Positions 50,869 to 58,698 of a DNA stretch of 64,000 nucleotides are shown here, in pieces. The notes below the pieces were generated by a model that worked only from the letters and a program-made list of their open reading frames with translations, searched no databases and was not told the DNA's origin. Numbering within the stretch: position 1 is the stretch's first letter; each line of letters starts with the position of its first letter. The position numbers and the translations under genes are program-made. The DNA is from Amycolatopsis thermoflava N1165 (GTDB lineage: Bacteria; Actinomycetota; Actinomycetes; Mycobacteriales; Pseudonocardiaceae), in contig NZ_KI421511.1 in the NCBI RefSeq assembly GCF_000473265.1, forward strand, positions 5,438,360-5,502,359, in the 5' to 3' direction.

Positions 50869-52095
50869 ATGACGGGACCCACGGAGTTGCCCCCATTGCC
50901 GGACACCCGGCTCGCCGCGTTGCTCTCCGAGGCCGAGGCCCTGCAACCGGCCACCGTCGCGCTGCGCCGCGAGATTCACCGGAGGCCGGAGCAGGGCCTG
51001 CACCTGCCGCACACGCAGGCCGCCGTCCGGCGGGCGCTGGAGGGCCTCCCGCTGGAGATCGTCGAGGGGAAGTCGACCTCCGCGCTGACCGCCGTGCTGC
51101 GCGGCGCGCAGGACGGGCCCGCGGTGCTGCTGCGCGGGGACATGGACGCGCTGCCGCTGCAGGAGGACACCGGGCTGGAGTTCGCCTCCGAAGTGGACCG
51201 GACCATGCACGCGTGCGGCCACGACGGTCACACCGCGATGCTCGCCTCCGCCGCGCGGCTGCTCGCGGCCCGCCGGCACGAACTGGCCGGGTCGGTCGTG
51301 TTCATGTTCCAGCCCGGCGAGGAGGGCTACCACGGCGCGCGGCACATGATCCACGAAGGCGTGCTGGACGCCGCCGGGTCGCGGGCCGAGAAGGCCTTCG
51401 GCATCCACCTGCTGTCCCACGTCGAGTCCGGGCTGATCACCACGCGGCCCGGGCCGTTGATGGCCTCGAACGACACGTTCACGGTCCAGGTCACCGGCAA
51501 GGGCGGGCACGGGTCCAGCCCGCACAACGCGATCGACCCGGTGCCGGCGGCCGCGGCGATGGTCGGCGCGCTGCAGACGATGGTGACGCGGCGGGTCAGC
51601 GTGTTCGACCCGGCGGTGGTGTCGGTGACCCGCATCCAGGCAGGCACGACGACCAACATCATCCCGGAGACCGCGGAGGTCGCCGGCACGATCCGCACGC
51701 TGTCCGAGTCCACGCGCGCCCTGGTGAAGGCCGAGCTGCCGAAGGTGTGCGAAGCGGTCGGCGAGGCGCACGGCTGCCGCGTGCTGGTCGACATCGAGCC
51801 CGGCTACCCGGTCACCGTGAACGACCCGGACCAGGCGCTGCGGGTGCTGGACCTCGCCCAGCGCGTGCTCGGCCGGGCAGAGCTGATGGCAGACCCGATC
51901 ATGGGCGCCGAGGACTTCTCCTACGTGCTGCAACGCGTTCCGGGCGCGTTCGCGTTCCTCGGCGCGTGCCCGCCGGACGTCGACCCGGCGGAGGCGCCGA
52001 CCAACCACTCCAACCGCGTGCGCCACGACGAAGGTGCTTTCCCGGCGGGTGTCGCGATGTACGCGGCCTTCGCCCTCGACGCCCTGGCAGGATGA
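50869..52095 (+). CDS. M20-family amidohydrolase (hippurate hydrolase-like)
   Basis: 408 residues from the ATG at 50869. Metal-binding motifs are 'LLRGDMDALPLQEDTGLEF', 'THACGHDGHTAML'-type 'MHACGHDGHTAML', 'FMFQPGEEGYHGARHM' with catalytic Glu, and the final His near 'GAEDFSYVL' and 'NHSNRVRHDE'. The dimerisation lid has 'GKGGHGSSPHNAIDPV'. Such enzymes hydrolyse N-acyl amino acids, hippurate, or IAA-type conjugates. It is divergent from the tadA pair and six bases upstream of the TyrA gene. Confidence 0.92.
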   Translation: MTGPTELPPLPDTRLAALLSEAEALQPATVALRREIHRRPEQGLHLPHTQAAVRRALEGLPLEIVEGKSTSALTAVLRGAQDGPAVLLRGDMDALPLQEDTGLEFASEVDRTMHACGHDGHTAMLASAARLLAARRHELAGSVVFMFQPGEEGYHGARHMIHEGVLDAAGSRAEKAFGIHLLSHVESGLITTRPGPLMASNDTFTVQVTGKGGHGSSPHNAIDPVPAAAAMVGALQTMVTRRVSVFDPAVVSVTRIQAGTTTNIIPETAEVAGTIRTLSESTRALVKAELPKVCEAVGEAHGCRVLVDIEPGYPVTVNDPDQALRVLDLAQRVLGRAELMADPIMGAEDFSYVLQRVPGAFAFLGACPPDVDPAEAPTNHSNRVRHDEGAFPAGVAMYAAFALDALAG

Positions 52096-52101
52096 CGCCC
52101 C

Positions 52102-53070
52102 GTGCGAGACGTATGCGTGATCGGGCTCGGGTTGATCGGCGGGTCGGTGCTGCGCGCGGCCGCGGCGGTGGGGCGCGGGGTGTGGGGCGCCTCGGCCTCG
52201 GCGGCCGACGCCGAGGCGGCGGCCGCCGACGGGTTCGACGCCTCGACGGACGTGGAAGCCGCCCTGCGGCGCGCCGCCGAGCGGGACGCGCTGGTGGTGC
52301 TGGCCGTGCCGCTGACCGCCGTCGAGGAGGTGCTGCGGACGGTCGACGTGTGCGCGCCGTCGTGCCTGCTCACCGACGTGACCAGCGTGAAGACGGGTGT
52401 GCTGACGGCCGCGCGGGCGTTCGCGCCGAACGCCCGGTACGTCGGCGGGCACCCGATGGCGGGCACCGCCGAGTCCGGCTGGCGCGCCGGCAACGCCGCG
52501 CTGTTCGGCGGCGCGGCGTGGGTGGTGTGCGTCGAGGACGACACCGATCTCGGCGCGTGGGCCGAGGTGGCCCGGCTGGCGATCGACCTCGGCTCGCACG
52601 TGGTTCCGCTGACCGCGGCCACCCACGACGAGGCGGTCGCCCGGATCTCCCACCTGCCGCACCTGCTGGCCGCGGTGCTCGCGGCCGTGGGGGCGGACGG
52701 CGGGCCGGTCGCGATGGCGCTGGCCGCCGGCTCCTACACCGACGGCACCCGGGTGGCCGCCACCCGGCCGGCGCTGGTGCGCGCGATGACCGAGGGCAAC
52801 CGCGAAGCGCTGCTGCCCGTGATCGACGAGGCCCTCGGCCGGCTGGGCGCCCTGCGCGGGTCACTGGCCTCGACCGGCGGCCTCGCCGTCAGCATCGACT
52901 CGGGCTACGAGGGCGCGCAAGCGCTTGCAGCCGCCAGGCAGGCCACGCTGTCGGGCGTCCGCGTCGCGCTGGACGCGCCGGACGCCCGGGACGGCCTGCG
53001 TGCGCTCGGCGAGCGCGGCGGCCGCATCACCTCCCTCACCGAGGACACCGCCATCGGCGAGGTGCCGTAA
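52102..53070 (+). CDS. tyrA: Prephenate dehydrogenase
   Basis: 322 residues from a GTG at 52102. The NAD-binding motif is 'VCVIGLGLIGGSVLRAAAAV', followed by 'DALVVLAVPLTAVEEVL', 'LLTDVTSVKTGVL' and 'ARYVGGHPMAGTAESGWRA', where the His is catalytic. 'HDEAVARISHLPHLLAAVL' continues the C-terminal helical dimer domain. It oxidatively decarboxylates prephenate to 4-hydroxyphenylpyruvate in tyrosine synthesis. The adjacency to tadA is typical for this order. Confidence 0.93.
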   Translation: MRDVCVIGLGLIGGSVLRAAAAVGRGVWGASASAADAEAAAADGFDASTDVEAALRRAAERDALVVLAVPLTAVEEVLRTVDVCAPSCLLTDVTSVKTGVLTAARAFAPNARYVGGHPMAGTAESGWRAGNAALFGGAAWVVCVEDDTDLGAWAEVARLAIDLGSHVVPLTAATHDEAVARISHLPHLLAAVLAAVGADGGPVAMALAAGSYTDGTRVAATRPALVRAMTEGNREALLPVIDEALGRLGALRGSLASTGGLAVSIDSGYEGAQALAAARQATLSGVRVALDAPDARDGLRALGERGGRITSLTEDTAIGEVP

Positions 53071-53073
53071 CGG

Positions 53074-53382
53074 TTACGGCTGACTGGTCGGCCCGGTCGG
53101 CCCGGTCGGGCCACTCTGGGGTCCGGTCTGGGGTCCGGCCGGTCCGGGTCCGCCCTGCGGGCCGGGCTCGCCGTGCCCGCCGCCGGTCTGCTTGTGCAGG
53201 AAGTCCTTCGCCTTCGACGTGACGTTGTCGATCTTGCTGGAGTGCTGGCCGAACTTCGACTTGGCGAAGCCGCTCGCCTTGTCCAGGCCGTGTTCGATCT
53301 TGCCGGCGTTGTGGCCGAGCGCCTCTTGCGCCTTTTTCTTGATCTCGTTGAAGTCGATGCCCATGAACCCATGAAACCCCAA
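53074..53382 (-). CDS. Rv0909-like antitoxin-type protein
   Basis: 102 residues. 'IDFNEIKKKAQEALGHNAG', 'IEHGLDKASGFAKSKFG' and 'SSKIDNVTSKAKDFLHK' repeat a Lys-rich helical pattern like the MT0933/Rv0909 putative antitoxin family. The tail is Gly/Pro-rich low-complexity. The start may instead be the internal ATG at 53364 ('MGIDFNEIKKK'). It is divergent, across 73 bp, from an SRPBCC gene, mirroring the Rv0909/Rv0910 pairing of Mycobacterium tuberculosis. Its antitoxin activity is inferred from that family only. Confidence 0.72.
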   Translation of the reverse strand: MGFHGFMGIDFNEIKKKAQEALGHNAGKIEHGLDKASGFAKSKFGQHSSKIDNVTSKAKDFLHKQTGGGHGEPGPQGGPGPAGPQTGPQSGPTGPTGPTSQP

Positions 53383-53455
53383 GGTCAGGCCCCCCGCATC
53401 CGGTAAGCCCCTGGTTTACTGCCCGGTAACCCCTACCCGAGCGGAAAGGCCACCG

Positions 53456-53896
53456 ATGCCCGCCAGGACGTTCTCCTTCGAGGTCACCCGCACCAGCAGC
53501 GCCCCGCCCGCGACCCTCTTCCGCCTGGAGACCGACGGCGCCCGCTGGTCCGATTGGGCGAAACCGCTCATCGTCGTGTCCCGTTGGGACCGGTGGGCCG
53601 ATCCGGCGGGCGGGGTGGGCGCGATCCGGGCCGTCGGGGCGTGGCCGCTGCTCATGCGCGAGGAGACGCTCGAGTACGAGCAGGACCGCCGCCACGTCTA
53701 CACCTTCGCCGAGCCCGCGCCGGTGCGCGGCTACCGCGGCGAGGTGACCTTCGAGCCCGACGGCACTGGCACGCGGCTGACCTGGCGCGGCTCGTTCCAG
53801 GAGAAGATCCCCGGCACCGGCCCGGTCGTGCGCGCCGCGCTCGCGGGAGCGATCAAGTTCCTGTCCGCGAAGCTGGTCAAGGCCGCCGAGCGCTAA
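53456..53896 (+). CDS. SRPBCC (polyketide cyclase/START-like) protein, Rv0910-like
   Basis: 146 residues with the helix-grip fold. 'FEVTRTSSAPPATLFRLETD', 'WSDWAKPLIVVSRWDRW', 'VGAIRAVGAWPLLMREETLE', 'YTFAEPAPVRGYRGEVTFEP' and 'GTRLTWRGSFQEKIPGTG' follow the usual order. In M. tuberculosis the SRPBCC protein Rv0910 is reported as the toxin partner of Rv0909. The two genes here face away from each other across a short gap. The stop overlaps the converging CHAT gene by four bases. Confidence 0.85.
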   Translation: MPARTFSFEVTRTSSAPPATLFRLETDGARWSDWAKPLIVVSRWDRWADPAGGVGAIRAVGAWPLLMREETLEYEQDRRHVYTFAEPAPVRGYRGEVTFEPDGTGTRLTWRGSFQEKIPGTGPVVRAALAGAIKFLSAKLVKAAER

Positions 53897-56475
53897 CCGG
53901 CGCCGAGGCAGAGGAACGGGCGGCGCAGCGGATCGGCGGCGGTCGCGTGCGCCAGTGCCAGCGCCGGGGAGATCCCCGACGCGAGCCGCTGGTGCAGGTC
54001 GGTCATCGCCTCCGCCGCCGCCCGGTCGCCGACCCGCGCGATCGCCCCGACGATCGTGCGGGACCCGCTCGCCAGCAGCGCGCCGGCGAACCCGAGCGCC
54101 TCCTCACCCGGCCGGATGTGGCTCATCGCCAGCTCGCAGGCGGCCAGCACCACCCGGTCCGGCGGGCGCCGCAGCCGCGCGGTCTCGTGCGCGAACAGCG
54201 GCCCGTCGACCAGTTCCAGCCGCGAGAACAACGCGTTCGCCGGTTCGTGCGCGCCGTGCGCGACCAGGTGCGCCAGGCCCGACCCGTCGAGCGCTTCCAG
54301 CACCGCGGAACTGGTCGCCGCCGAGCCGTCGACCAGCGTCGCCGACGGGTAGACCGCGCGCAGCTGCCGCACCTCGCCGATCGCGCCGGGCACGTCCGGC
54401 CCGCCGACCAGCACGACCGGGTCGATCAGCTCGCGGCGCATCGCGGTCACCCACGCGGTCGCCGACGGCGCGATCGACAGCGGACGGCCGCGCAACGACG
54501 GCAGGGCGGGCCACGGCAGCGCGTACAGCGGCCCGGTCGGCACGATCACCAGCTCGCGGTCGCCGATCGCGTCCGCGAGCGGCCGCACGACCCGCTCGTC
54601 GAGCAGGCGGGCGCGCTTCTCCGCGGACGCCGTGACGGCCGCGACCAGGGGCGACGGCAGGTGGTCCGGGGCCAGCGCGTTCAGGTCGGCGTGCAGCTGC
54701 TTGGTAATCTCCACGACCTCGTCCAGCCCGCCCAGCCGCACCAGCCGGAACCGGCCGTCCCGCACGACCACCGCGGACAGCTCGCCGTCCTGGCCGATCA
54801 GGCTGACCAGCACGCGCTCGCCCAGCTCGGCGGCCACCTCCTCGGGTGAGCTGACCGGGCGCGGCCTGCCCCACGGGCTGGTGTACCAGCCGAGGCGGCC
54901 CGCCTCCCGCTGCAGCCGGGCGTAGCGCTGCTCCAGCGCCGCCACCGGCCTGCCGTCCAGCCGGTTCTGCTGAGCGAGCCGCTGCACCTGCCGCATCTCG
55001 GTGATGAGCCGGGCCAGCACCGGATCGTCGATCGCGGGCAGCGGCTCGTAGCGGTAGACCTGCGCACGCGTCCGCTCCTGCCACGCGAACAGCCTGCGCG
55101 CGCCGGCGTGGCCGCGGGTGGTGCCGAGCACCAGCCCGACCGCGAGGCGGCCCAGCTCCTGGCCGTGCACCGCGGTCCCGCACACCAGGTCCAGCCCGCC
55201 CATCCGGTCGCGCACCCGGCTCAGCTCGGCGAAGCCGCTGCGCGCCTGCGCCAGCGCCGCACGCGGACGGCCGGTCGCCACGGCGAGTTCGGCGCGGCAC
55301 AGCCGCAGCAGCATGACGTGGTCGATCGGCGTGGTGCGGCGCGGCCGCGGCACCCGCGCGAGCAGCTCCTCGGCCGCCGTGACGTCCCCGCGGCGCAGCA
55401 GCAGCCGCACCGCGAGCAGCCGGGCCACCGCCGCTTCGTCGCGCAGCCCCAGTTCCGCGAGGCGGTCGGCGTGCCCGGTGAGACCCGTGACGAGCCGCGC
55501 CGGCGGCCGTCGCGTGCCGCCGAGGACCTCGGTGGCGTCGGCGCGCAGCCGGGTCAGCGCGGCGACCGCGGCCCATCGTTCGTTGCCGCGCCGGAGGAAC
55601 CGCCGCCGCGCCAGCTCGGCCAGCTCGCGGGCCCGGCCGTGGTCGTTGTCCAGGATCGCGGCCGCCGCGCGGGCCACCTCGGCCTCGGCGATGTCCTGCA
55701 CGTTGCGGCTCGAATACAGCTCGGGCAGGACCTCGTCGAGGTGCCGCGCCGCGTCCTCGGCGAGACCGGCGACGAGCAGCGCCCTGGCCTGGTCGACGCG
55801 CAGCCGGGCGAGCCAGCCTGGAGCCGCGTCCTCGTAGATCCGTGCGGCCTGCTCGTAGTGCCGCAACGCGCCGGGGACGTCGCCGAGTAGCTGCCCCTGC
55901 TCGCCCAGCAGGTGCCGGACCTTGCCCTCCAGCCGGGTCAGCCCGTGCTCGGTGGCCAGTTCGAGGCAGCGCCGCAGGTCCGCCAGCGCCGCCGCGGGCC
56001 GCTGCAGCTCGACGTTGATGTTGGCGCGGTTCATCAGGTTGCGGGTCAGCGACAGCGCGTTGTCGTCGGCCTCGTTTTCCAGCACCGGCAGGATCTCGTC
56101 GAACAGCGCCAGCGCTTCGGACAGCCGGCCGATCCGGCCGAGCACCAGCGCGCGCTGGGCGCCGACCAGCGCCCGCAGGACCCGCTGCGGCGGCCCGGGC
56201 GGCAGCCGATCGGTCAGCTGCCGGGCGTCGTCGAGGTGGCGCAGGCCCGCCGCCGCCGAGCCGGTCTCGGCCTCGGACATCGCGAGGCCGAGCAGGACCC
56301 GAGCCCGCAGGGTGATCCACTCGACGTCGTCCGGCCCGTCCGCGAGCACCCGCAAGGCGCGGTTGAACAACCGCACCGCCTCCACGTTGCGGAAGTTGCC
56401 CGCGGCGTCCGCGGCCCGCCCACGCAGCTCCGATGCCCGGCCCAGCGCACGCCGGGACTCACGCTGAGCTGACAC
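53893..56475 (-). CDS. TPR-CHAT domain protein (caspase-like protease)
   Basis: 860 residues. Residues ~1-420 are a run of helical TPR-like repeats ('NVEAVRLFNRALRVL', 'AAGLRHLDDARQLTD', 'PAAALADLRRCLELATEHG', 'PGALRHYEQAARIYED'). The C-terminal ~330 residues are a CHAT caspase-fold domain. The catalytic dyad is visible: His740 in 'LVAHGAHEPA' and Cys780 in 'VVLAACELAMSHI'. No signal peptide, so it is cytosolic. CHAT proteases cleave partner proteins in conflict and cell-death systems (for example with gasdermins or Cas7-11). It is the last gene of the sigma operon, 43 bp after the small regulatory protein. No gasdermin-like gene is nearby. Confidence 0.9.
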   Translation of the reverse strand: MSAQRESRRALGRASELRGRAADAAGNFRNVEAVRLFNRALRVLADGPDDVEWITLRARVLLGLAMSEAETGSAAAGLRHLDDARQLTDRLPPGPPQRVLRALVGAQRALVLGRIGRLSEALALFDEILPVLENEADDNALSLTRNLMNRANINVELQRPAAALADLRRCLELATEHGLTRLEGKVRHLLGEQGQLLGDVPGALRHYEQAARIYEDAAPGWLARLRVDQARALLVAGLAEDAARHLDEVLPELYSSRNVQDIAEAEVARAAAAILDNDHGRARELAELARRRFLRRGNERWAAVAALTRLRADATEVLGGTRRPPARLVTGLTGHADRLAELGLRDEAAVARLLAVRLLLRRGDVTAAEELLARVPRPRRTTPIDHVMLLRLCRAELAVATGRPRAALAQARSGFAELSRVRDRMGGLDLVCGTAVHGQELGRLAVGLVLGTTRGHAGARRLFAWQERTRAQVYRYEPLPAIDDPVLARLITEMRQVQRLAQQNRLDGRPVAALEQRYARLQREAGRLGWYTSPWGRPRPVSSPEEVAAELGERVLVSLIGQDGELSAVVVRDGRFRLVRLGGLDEVVEITKQLHADLNALAPDHLPSPLVAAVTASAEKRARLLDERVVRPLADAIGDRELVIVPTGPLYALPWPALPSLRGRPLSIAPSATAWVTAMRRELIDPVVLVGGPDVPGAIGEVRQLRAVYPSATLVDGSAATSSAVLEALDGSGLAHLVAHGAHEPANALFSRLELVDGPLFAHETARLRRPPDRVVLAACELAMSHIRPGEEALGFAGALLASGSRTIVGAIARVGDRAAAEAMTDLHQRLASGISPALALAHATAADPLRRPFLCLGAG

Positions 56476-56518
56476 GTGGTCTATCTGAGCACATGCGGGG
56501 GCCGGGGTGAGCAGCCGG

Positions 56519-57001
56519 TCAGAGGACGACCGCGGGCGTGACGACGGTGCGGCGGCTGCTGGCCCCGCCGACCGAGATCACGATCTGGGTGGTCCCGCGC
56601 GGCACGTCGTCGAGCACGAACCGGCCGCCCTCGTCGGCCACCGTCGACGACGACCCGTGTTCGGCCACCCGCACCTCGACCCCGTGCGCGGCGGCGGGCA
56701 CCAGCCAGCCGTCGATGCGGTGGCAGTGCCCGACCCTGGTCAGGTTGATCATCACCGTGAGATCGCTGACCGTGAACGTGATCGTGCCCTCGTCGGTGAT
56801 GCTGCGGACGCCGGCCAGCGCCGGGTCGGCCCGCTCCCACTGGGCGATCTCGAAGTCGAGGTTCTCCAGTTCGAGTGCGAACTGCACGCGCTCGACCAGG
56901 CCGTCCGGGGGCGGGTCGACGGCAGCCAGCACCCGGCCCAGATCGGCCAGCAGTTCTTCGTCGCCGGGGTGCGCCCCACCCCCTGGCAGATTGTCGTTCA
57001 T
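56519..57001 (-). CDS. Small protein with carboxypeptidase-regulatory-like domain
   Basis: 160 residues. The N-terminal half is acidic and helical ('DEELLADLGRVLAAVDP', 'LVERVQFALELENLDFEIAQ'). The C-terminal half is beta-rich ('DGWLVPAAAHGVEVRVAEHG', 'GGRFVLDDVPRGTTQIVISV'), like a transthyretin/carboxypeptidase-regulatory fold. Its ATG overlaps the sigma factor stop by four bases, the position usual for an anti-sigma factor, but it has no zinc-binding HxxxCxxC or membrane helix. It may hold the sigma factor or link it to the CHAT protease. Function is inferred from position. Confidence 0.75.
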   Translation of the reverse strand: MNDNLPGGGAHPGDEELLADLGRVLAAVDPPPDGLVERVQFALELENLDFEIAQWERADPALAGVRSITDEGTITFTVSDLTVMINLTRVGHCHRIDGWLVPAAAHGVEVRVAEHGSSSTVADEGGRFVLDDVPRGTTQIVISVGGASSRRTVVTPAVVL

Positions 57002-57618
57002 GCGCTGCCCCCTTCGATGTCCAGCAGTTCGCGCATCGTCTTCAGGCAGCGGCCGCGGTTCGGTCCGATGCTGCCGCGCGGCATCTGCAGCGCTTCGGCG
57101 ACGAGCCGGTACTCGGCGCGACCGGCGAGCACGGTGAGCCGCAGCAGTTCCTGGCACCGCTGCGGAAGCCTGCGGAAGGCGCGCCAGAGCCGCTGGTCGC
57201 GCTCGGTGCGCAGCACCTCGGCCTCGGGCGCGGGGTCGGTGCTCGCCACGGTCTCGGCCAGTTCGTCGGTCAACGGCACCGGCGGCGGTTTCCGCCCGCG
57301 CACGCGCTGCGATTCGTGCCGCGCGGTGACGACCAGCCAGCCGGCCAGCGCCTTCGGCTCGCGCAGCCGGTCGAGGTGGCTGACCAGCGCCAGCCACACG
57401 GTCTGCACCACGTCCTCGGCCGAGTGGCTGTCCAGCCCCTGGCCGCGCGCCACGTTCCACACCAGCGGGGTCAGCTCGGCGACCAGCCGGTTCAGCGCGC
57501 GTTTGTCCCCCGCCCGCGCCGCGGCAAGGCACGCCTCGAACAGCTCCGGTCCGCGGAGTCCCTCCCAGGACGGATCCGCCTCGGCGGTCCTCGCTTCCGT
57601 CACCGCGTTCGCCCCCAC
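56998..57618 (-). CDS. ECF-like RNA polymerase sigma factor
   Basis: 206 residues from a GTG at 57618. Region 2 is 'LVWNVARGQGLDSHSAEDVV' with 'WLALVSHLDRLREPKALAGW' (promoter -10 recognition). Region 4 is 'FRRLPQRCQELLRLTVLAG' with 'YRLVAEALQMPRGSIGPNRG' (-35 recognition helix). A 73-nt leader follows a promoter-like element (57692-57717) that is shared with the C1 protease operon, so the factor probably transcribes itself and both operons. It is first in the order sigma - small protein - CHAT protease. Confidence 0.92.
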   Translation of the reverse strand: MGANAVTEARTAEADPSWEGLRGPELFEACLAAARAGDKRALNRLVAELTPLVWNVARGQGLDSHSAEDVVQTVWLALVSHLDRLREPKALAGWLVVTARHESQRVRGRKPPPVPLTDELAETVASTDPAPEAEVLRTERDQRLWRAFRRLPQRCQELLRLTVLAGRAEYRLVAEALQMPRGSIGPNRGRCLKTMRELLDIEGGSA

Positions 57619-57691
57619 TTCGCGTGGTTCTCCTCGGGTCAGCGCTAGGCAGTATCTCCGGCTCCGTCACCGTGCAGAGCACGAAGGCGAA

Positions 57692-57717
57692 CGCCAGATA
57701 CACAACATCACTCGTTC
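57692..57717 (-). promoter_or_regulatory. Shared promoter-like element before the sigma operon
   Basis: On the minus strand GAAC (57717-57714), a 13-base spacer and TATCTGGCG (57700-57692) lie 73 bases before the sigma start. The identical layout AAAC-N13-TATCTGGCG occurs before the C1 protease operon (59927-59902), with TGTGTATCTGGCG conserved in both. The GAAC half sits in the last codons of the chagasin-like gene. It resembles an ECF -35 box with its -10 region and is a candidate target of the adjacent sigma factor. Confidence 0.6.
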
Positions 57718-58046
57718 GGAGCAGTCACGGCGAGCACGAACGTGACGGAGCGGCGCGGCTCCACCTCCCACGGCCGCGCCAGCTCCGCCCGGAGCAGGTG
57801 CCGGCCGGGCTCGACGACGTCGAGCGCCAGCCGGCGCACACCCCCCTCGCCCGGTGGCCCCTCCCCGTGGGCCACCCCCCTGGACCGGACGTGCTCGTCC
57901 GCCACCACGCGGACCGCGTCCGGCAACCGCCAGCGCCACCGGTAACCCGACGCGCGGACCTCCGGCAGGCGCAGCTCCACCGTGTCCCCCACGTGGAGCC
58001 GCGCCGTCTCCCCCGAATCCGCCTGCGCGAGCCGGATCTGTGTCAC
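57708..58046 (-). CDS. Chagasin-like (I42) cysteine-protease inhibitor
   Basis: 112 residues. 'LHVGDTVELRLPEVRASGYRW' matches the chagasin start and first binding loop ('NPTTGYxW' becomes 'RASGYRW'). 'GEGGVRRLALDVVEPG' holds the second loop (GGxG-type) and 'LRAELARPWEVEP' is the third loop with the family's RPWE. Chagasins block papain-family C1 proteases tightly. This one lacks a signal peptide and lies two genes downstream of a C1 protease gene. The simplest reading is cytosolic control of that protease. The first loop is diverged, so affinity may differ from known inhibitors. A strong stem-loop precedes it. Confidence 0.82.
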   Translation of the reverse strand: MTQIRLAQADSGETARLHVGDTVELRLPEVRASGYRWRWRLPDAVRVVADEHVRSRGVAHGEGPPGEGGVRRLALDVVEPGRHLLRAELARPWEVEPRRSVTFVLAVTAPNE

Positions 58047-58063
58047 TGGAAGCTCCCCAGGGT

Positions 58064-58102
58064 GGCGGTGGCCGGCGGCCCCCTCGGCTGCCGGCCACCG
58101 CC
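58064..58102 (-). terminator. Terminator/attenuator between repeat protein and inhibitor genes
   Basis: A perfect 13-bp stem, GGCGGTGGCCGGC (58064-58076) with GCCGGCCACCGCC (58090-58102), has a 13-base loop and lies between the repeat-protein stop and the inhibitor start on the same strand. Partial read-through would give the inhibitor at a lower level than the protease, or it could be conditional. Confidence 0.65.
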
Positions 58103-58118
58103 GGTCTGCGTGCCGCCG

Positions 58119-58685
58119 TCAGACCAGGATCTGGTCGATCTGCCCGGCGGCGTTCTCGTGGAAGGACACCGGCAGCCCGTGGTTGCGGGCCAGCAGTGCC
58201 AGCGTCGTCAGGGAGCTGCGCCCGTCCGCGGTGGCGGCGAGCCGCTTCCAGCCCAGACCCGCGATGTCCACCCAGACGCCCGGGTTGGCGCTCGTCGACC
58301 ACAGCCGCGCGACCTGCCTGCCGTGCACCCAGACGCCCTGCGCCTGCGGCACCGGCTGGACCGGCTGAGCCGGCGTGCCGTTGCCGTTCGGCGGGGTGTT
58401 CGGGTCGTACACACCGCTCGGGGGCGGGGTGTTGGGGTCGTAGACGCCGGTGGGCGGCGGCGTGTTCGGGTCGTACACGCCAGTCGGCGGCGGCGTGTTC
58501 GGGTCGTAAACGCCCGTCGGCGGCGGCGTGTTCGGGTCATACACGCCGGTCGGCGGCGGGGTGTTCGGGTCGTAGACGCCGGCCGGGCCGTCGGATCCGG
58601 GCGTCTCCCTGGTCAGTTCGGCGAGTTCGGCGTTCGGGTCGTCCTGTGGGCCGGTGTCCGGCGTCTCGCTCTTGCTCGTGGTCAT
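58119..58685 (-). CDS. Repeat protein with C-terminal domain shared with the C1 protease
   Basis: 188 residues. Residues 1-35 are acidic. Residues 36-99 are six tandem copies of the 11-residue unit GVYDPNTPPPT (last shortened). A Pro/Gln linker leads to a C-terminal ~60-residue domain ('ARLWSTSANPGVWVDIAGLG', 'WKRLAATADGRSSLTTLALL', 'LPVSFHENAAGQIDQI'). The latter aligns with the tail of the adjacent C1 protease ('WVRLAGDAAGVSRQLALLAE'). No signal peptide. It may be a substrate, scaffold or decoy for the protease, tethered by the shared domain. No known family is recognised for the repeat. Confidence 0.82.
   Translation of the reverse strand: MTTSKSETPDTGPQDDPNAELAELTRETPGSDGPAGVYDPNTPPPTGVYDPNTPPPTGVYDPNTPPPTGVYDPNTPPPTGVYDPNTPPPSGVYDPNTPPNGNGTPAQPVQPVPQAQGVWVHGRQVARLWSTSANPGVWVDIAGLGWKRLAATADGRSSLTTLALLARNHGLPVSFHENAAGQIDQILV
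58389..58580 (-). repeat. Six 33-bp tandem repeats (11-residue GVYDPNTPPPT units)
   Basis: In-frame near-identical units lie within the repeat-protein gene, differing only by a few synonymous bases and one Ser substitution, with a shortened last copy. High nucleotide identity implies recent expansion and probable copy-number variation. It is coding, with no spacers, and is not a CRISPR array. Confidence 0.9.
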
Positions 58686-58698
58686 GCTCCGCTCCCCA

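Noticed and set aside
53064-53080. Palindrome GCCGTAAC-G-GTTACGGC between tyrA and the antitoxin-type gene
   Set aside because: It has only a 1-base loop and overlaps the tyrA stop. It could be a small terminator or chance, and is too weak to list as a feature.
58389-58580. CRISPR-like regular repeat
   Set aside because: The 33-bp units are contiguous, in frame and coding, with no spacers and no cas genes.
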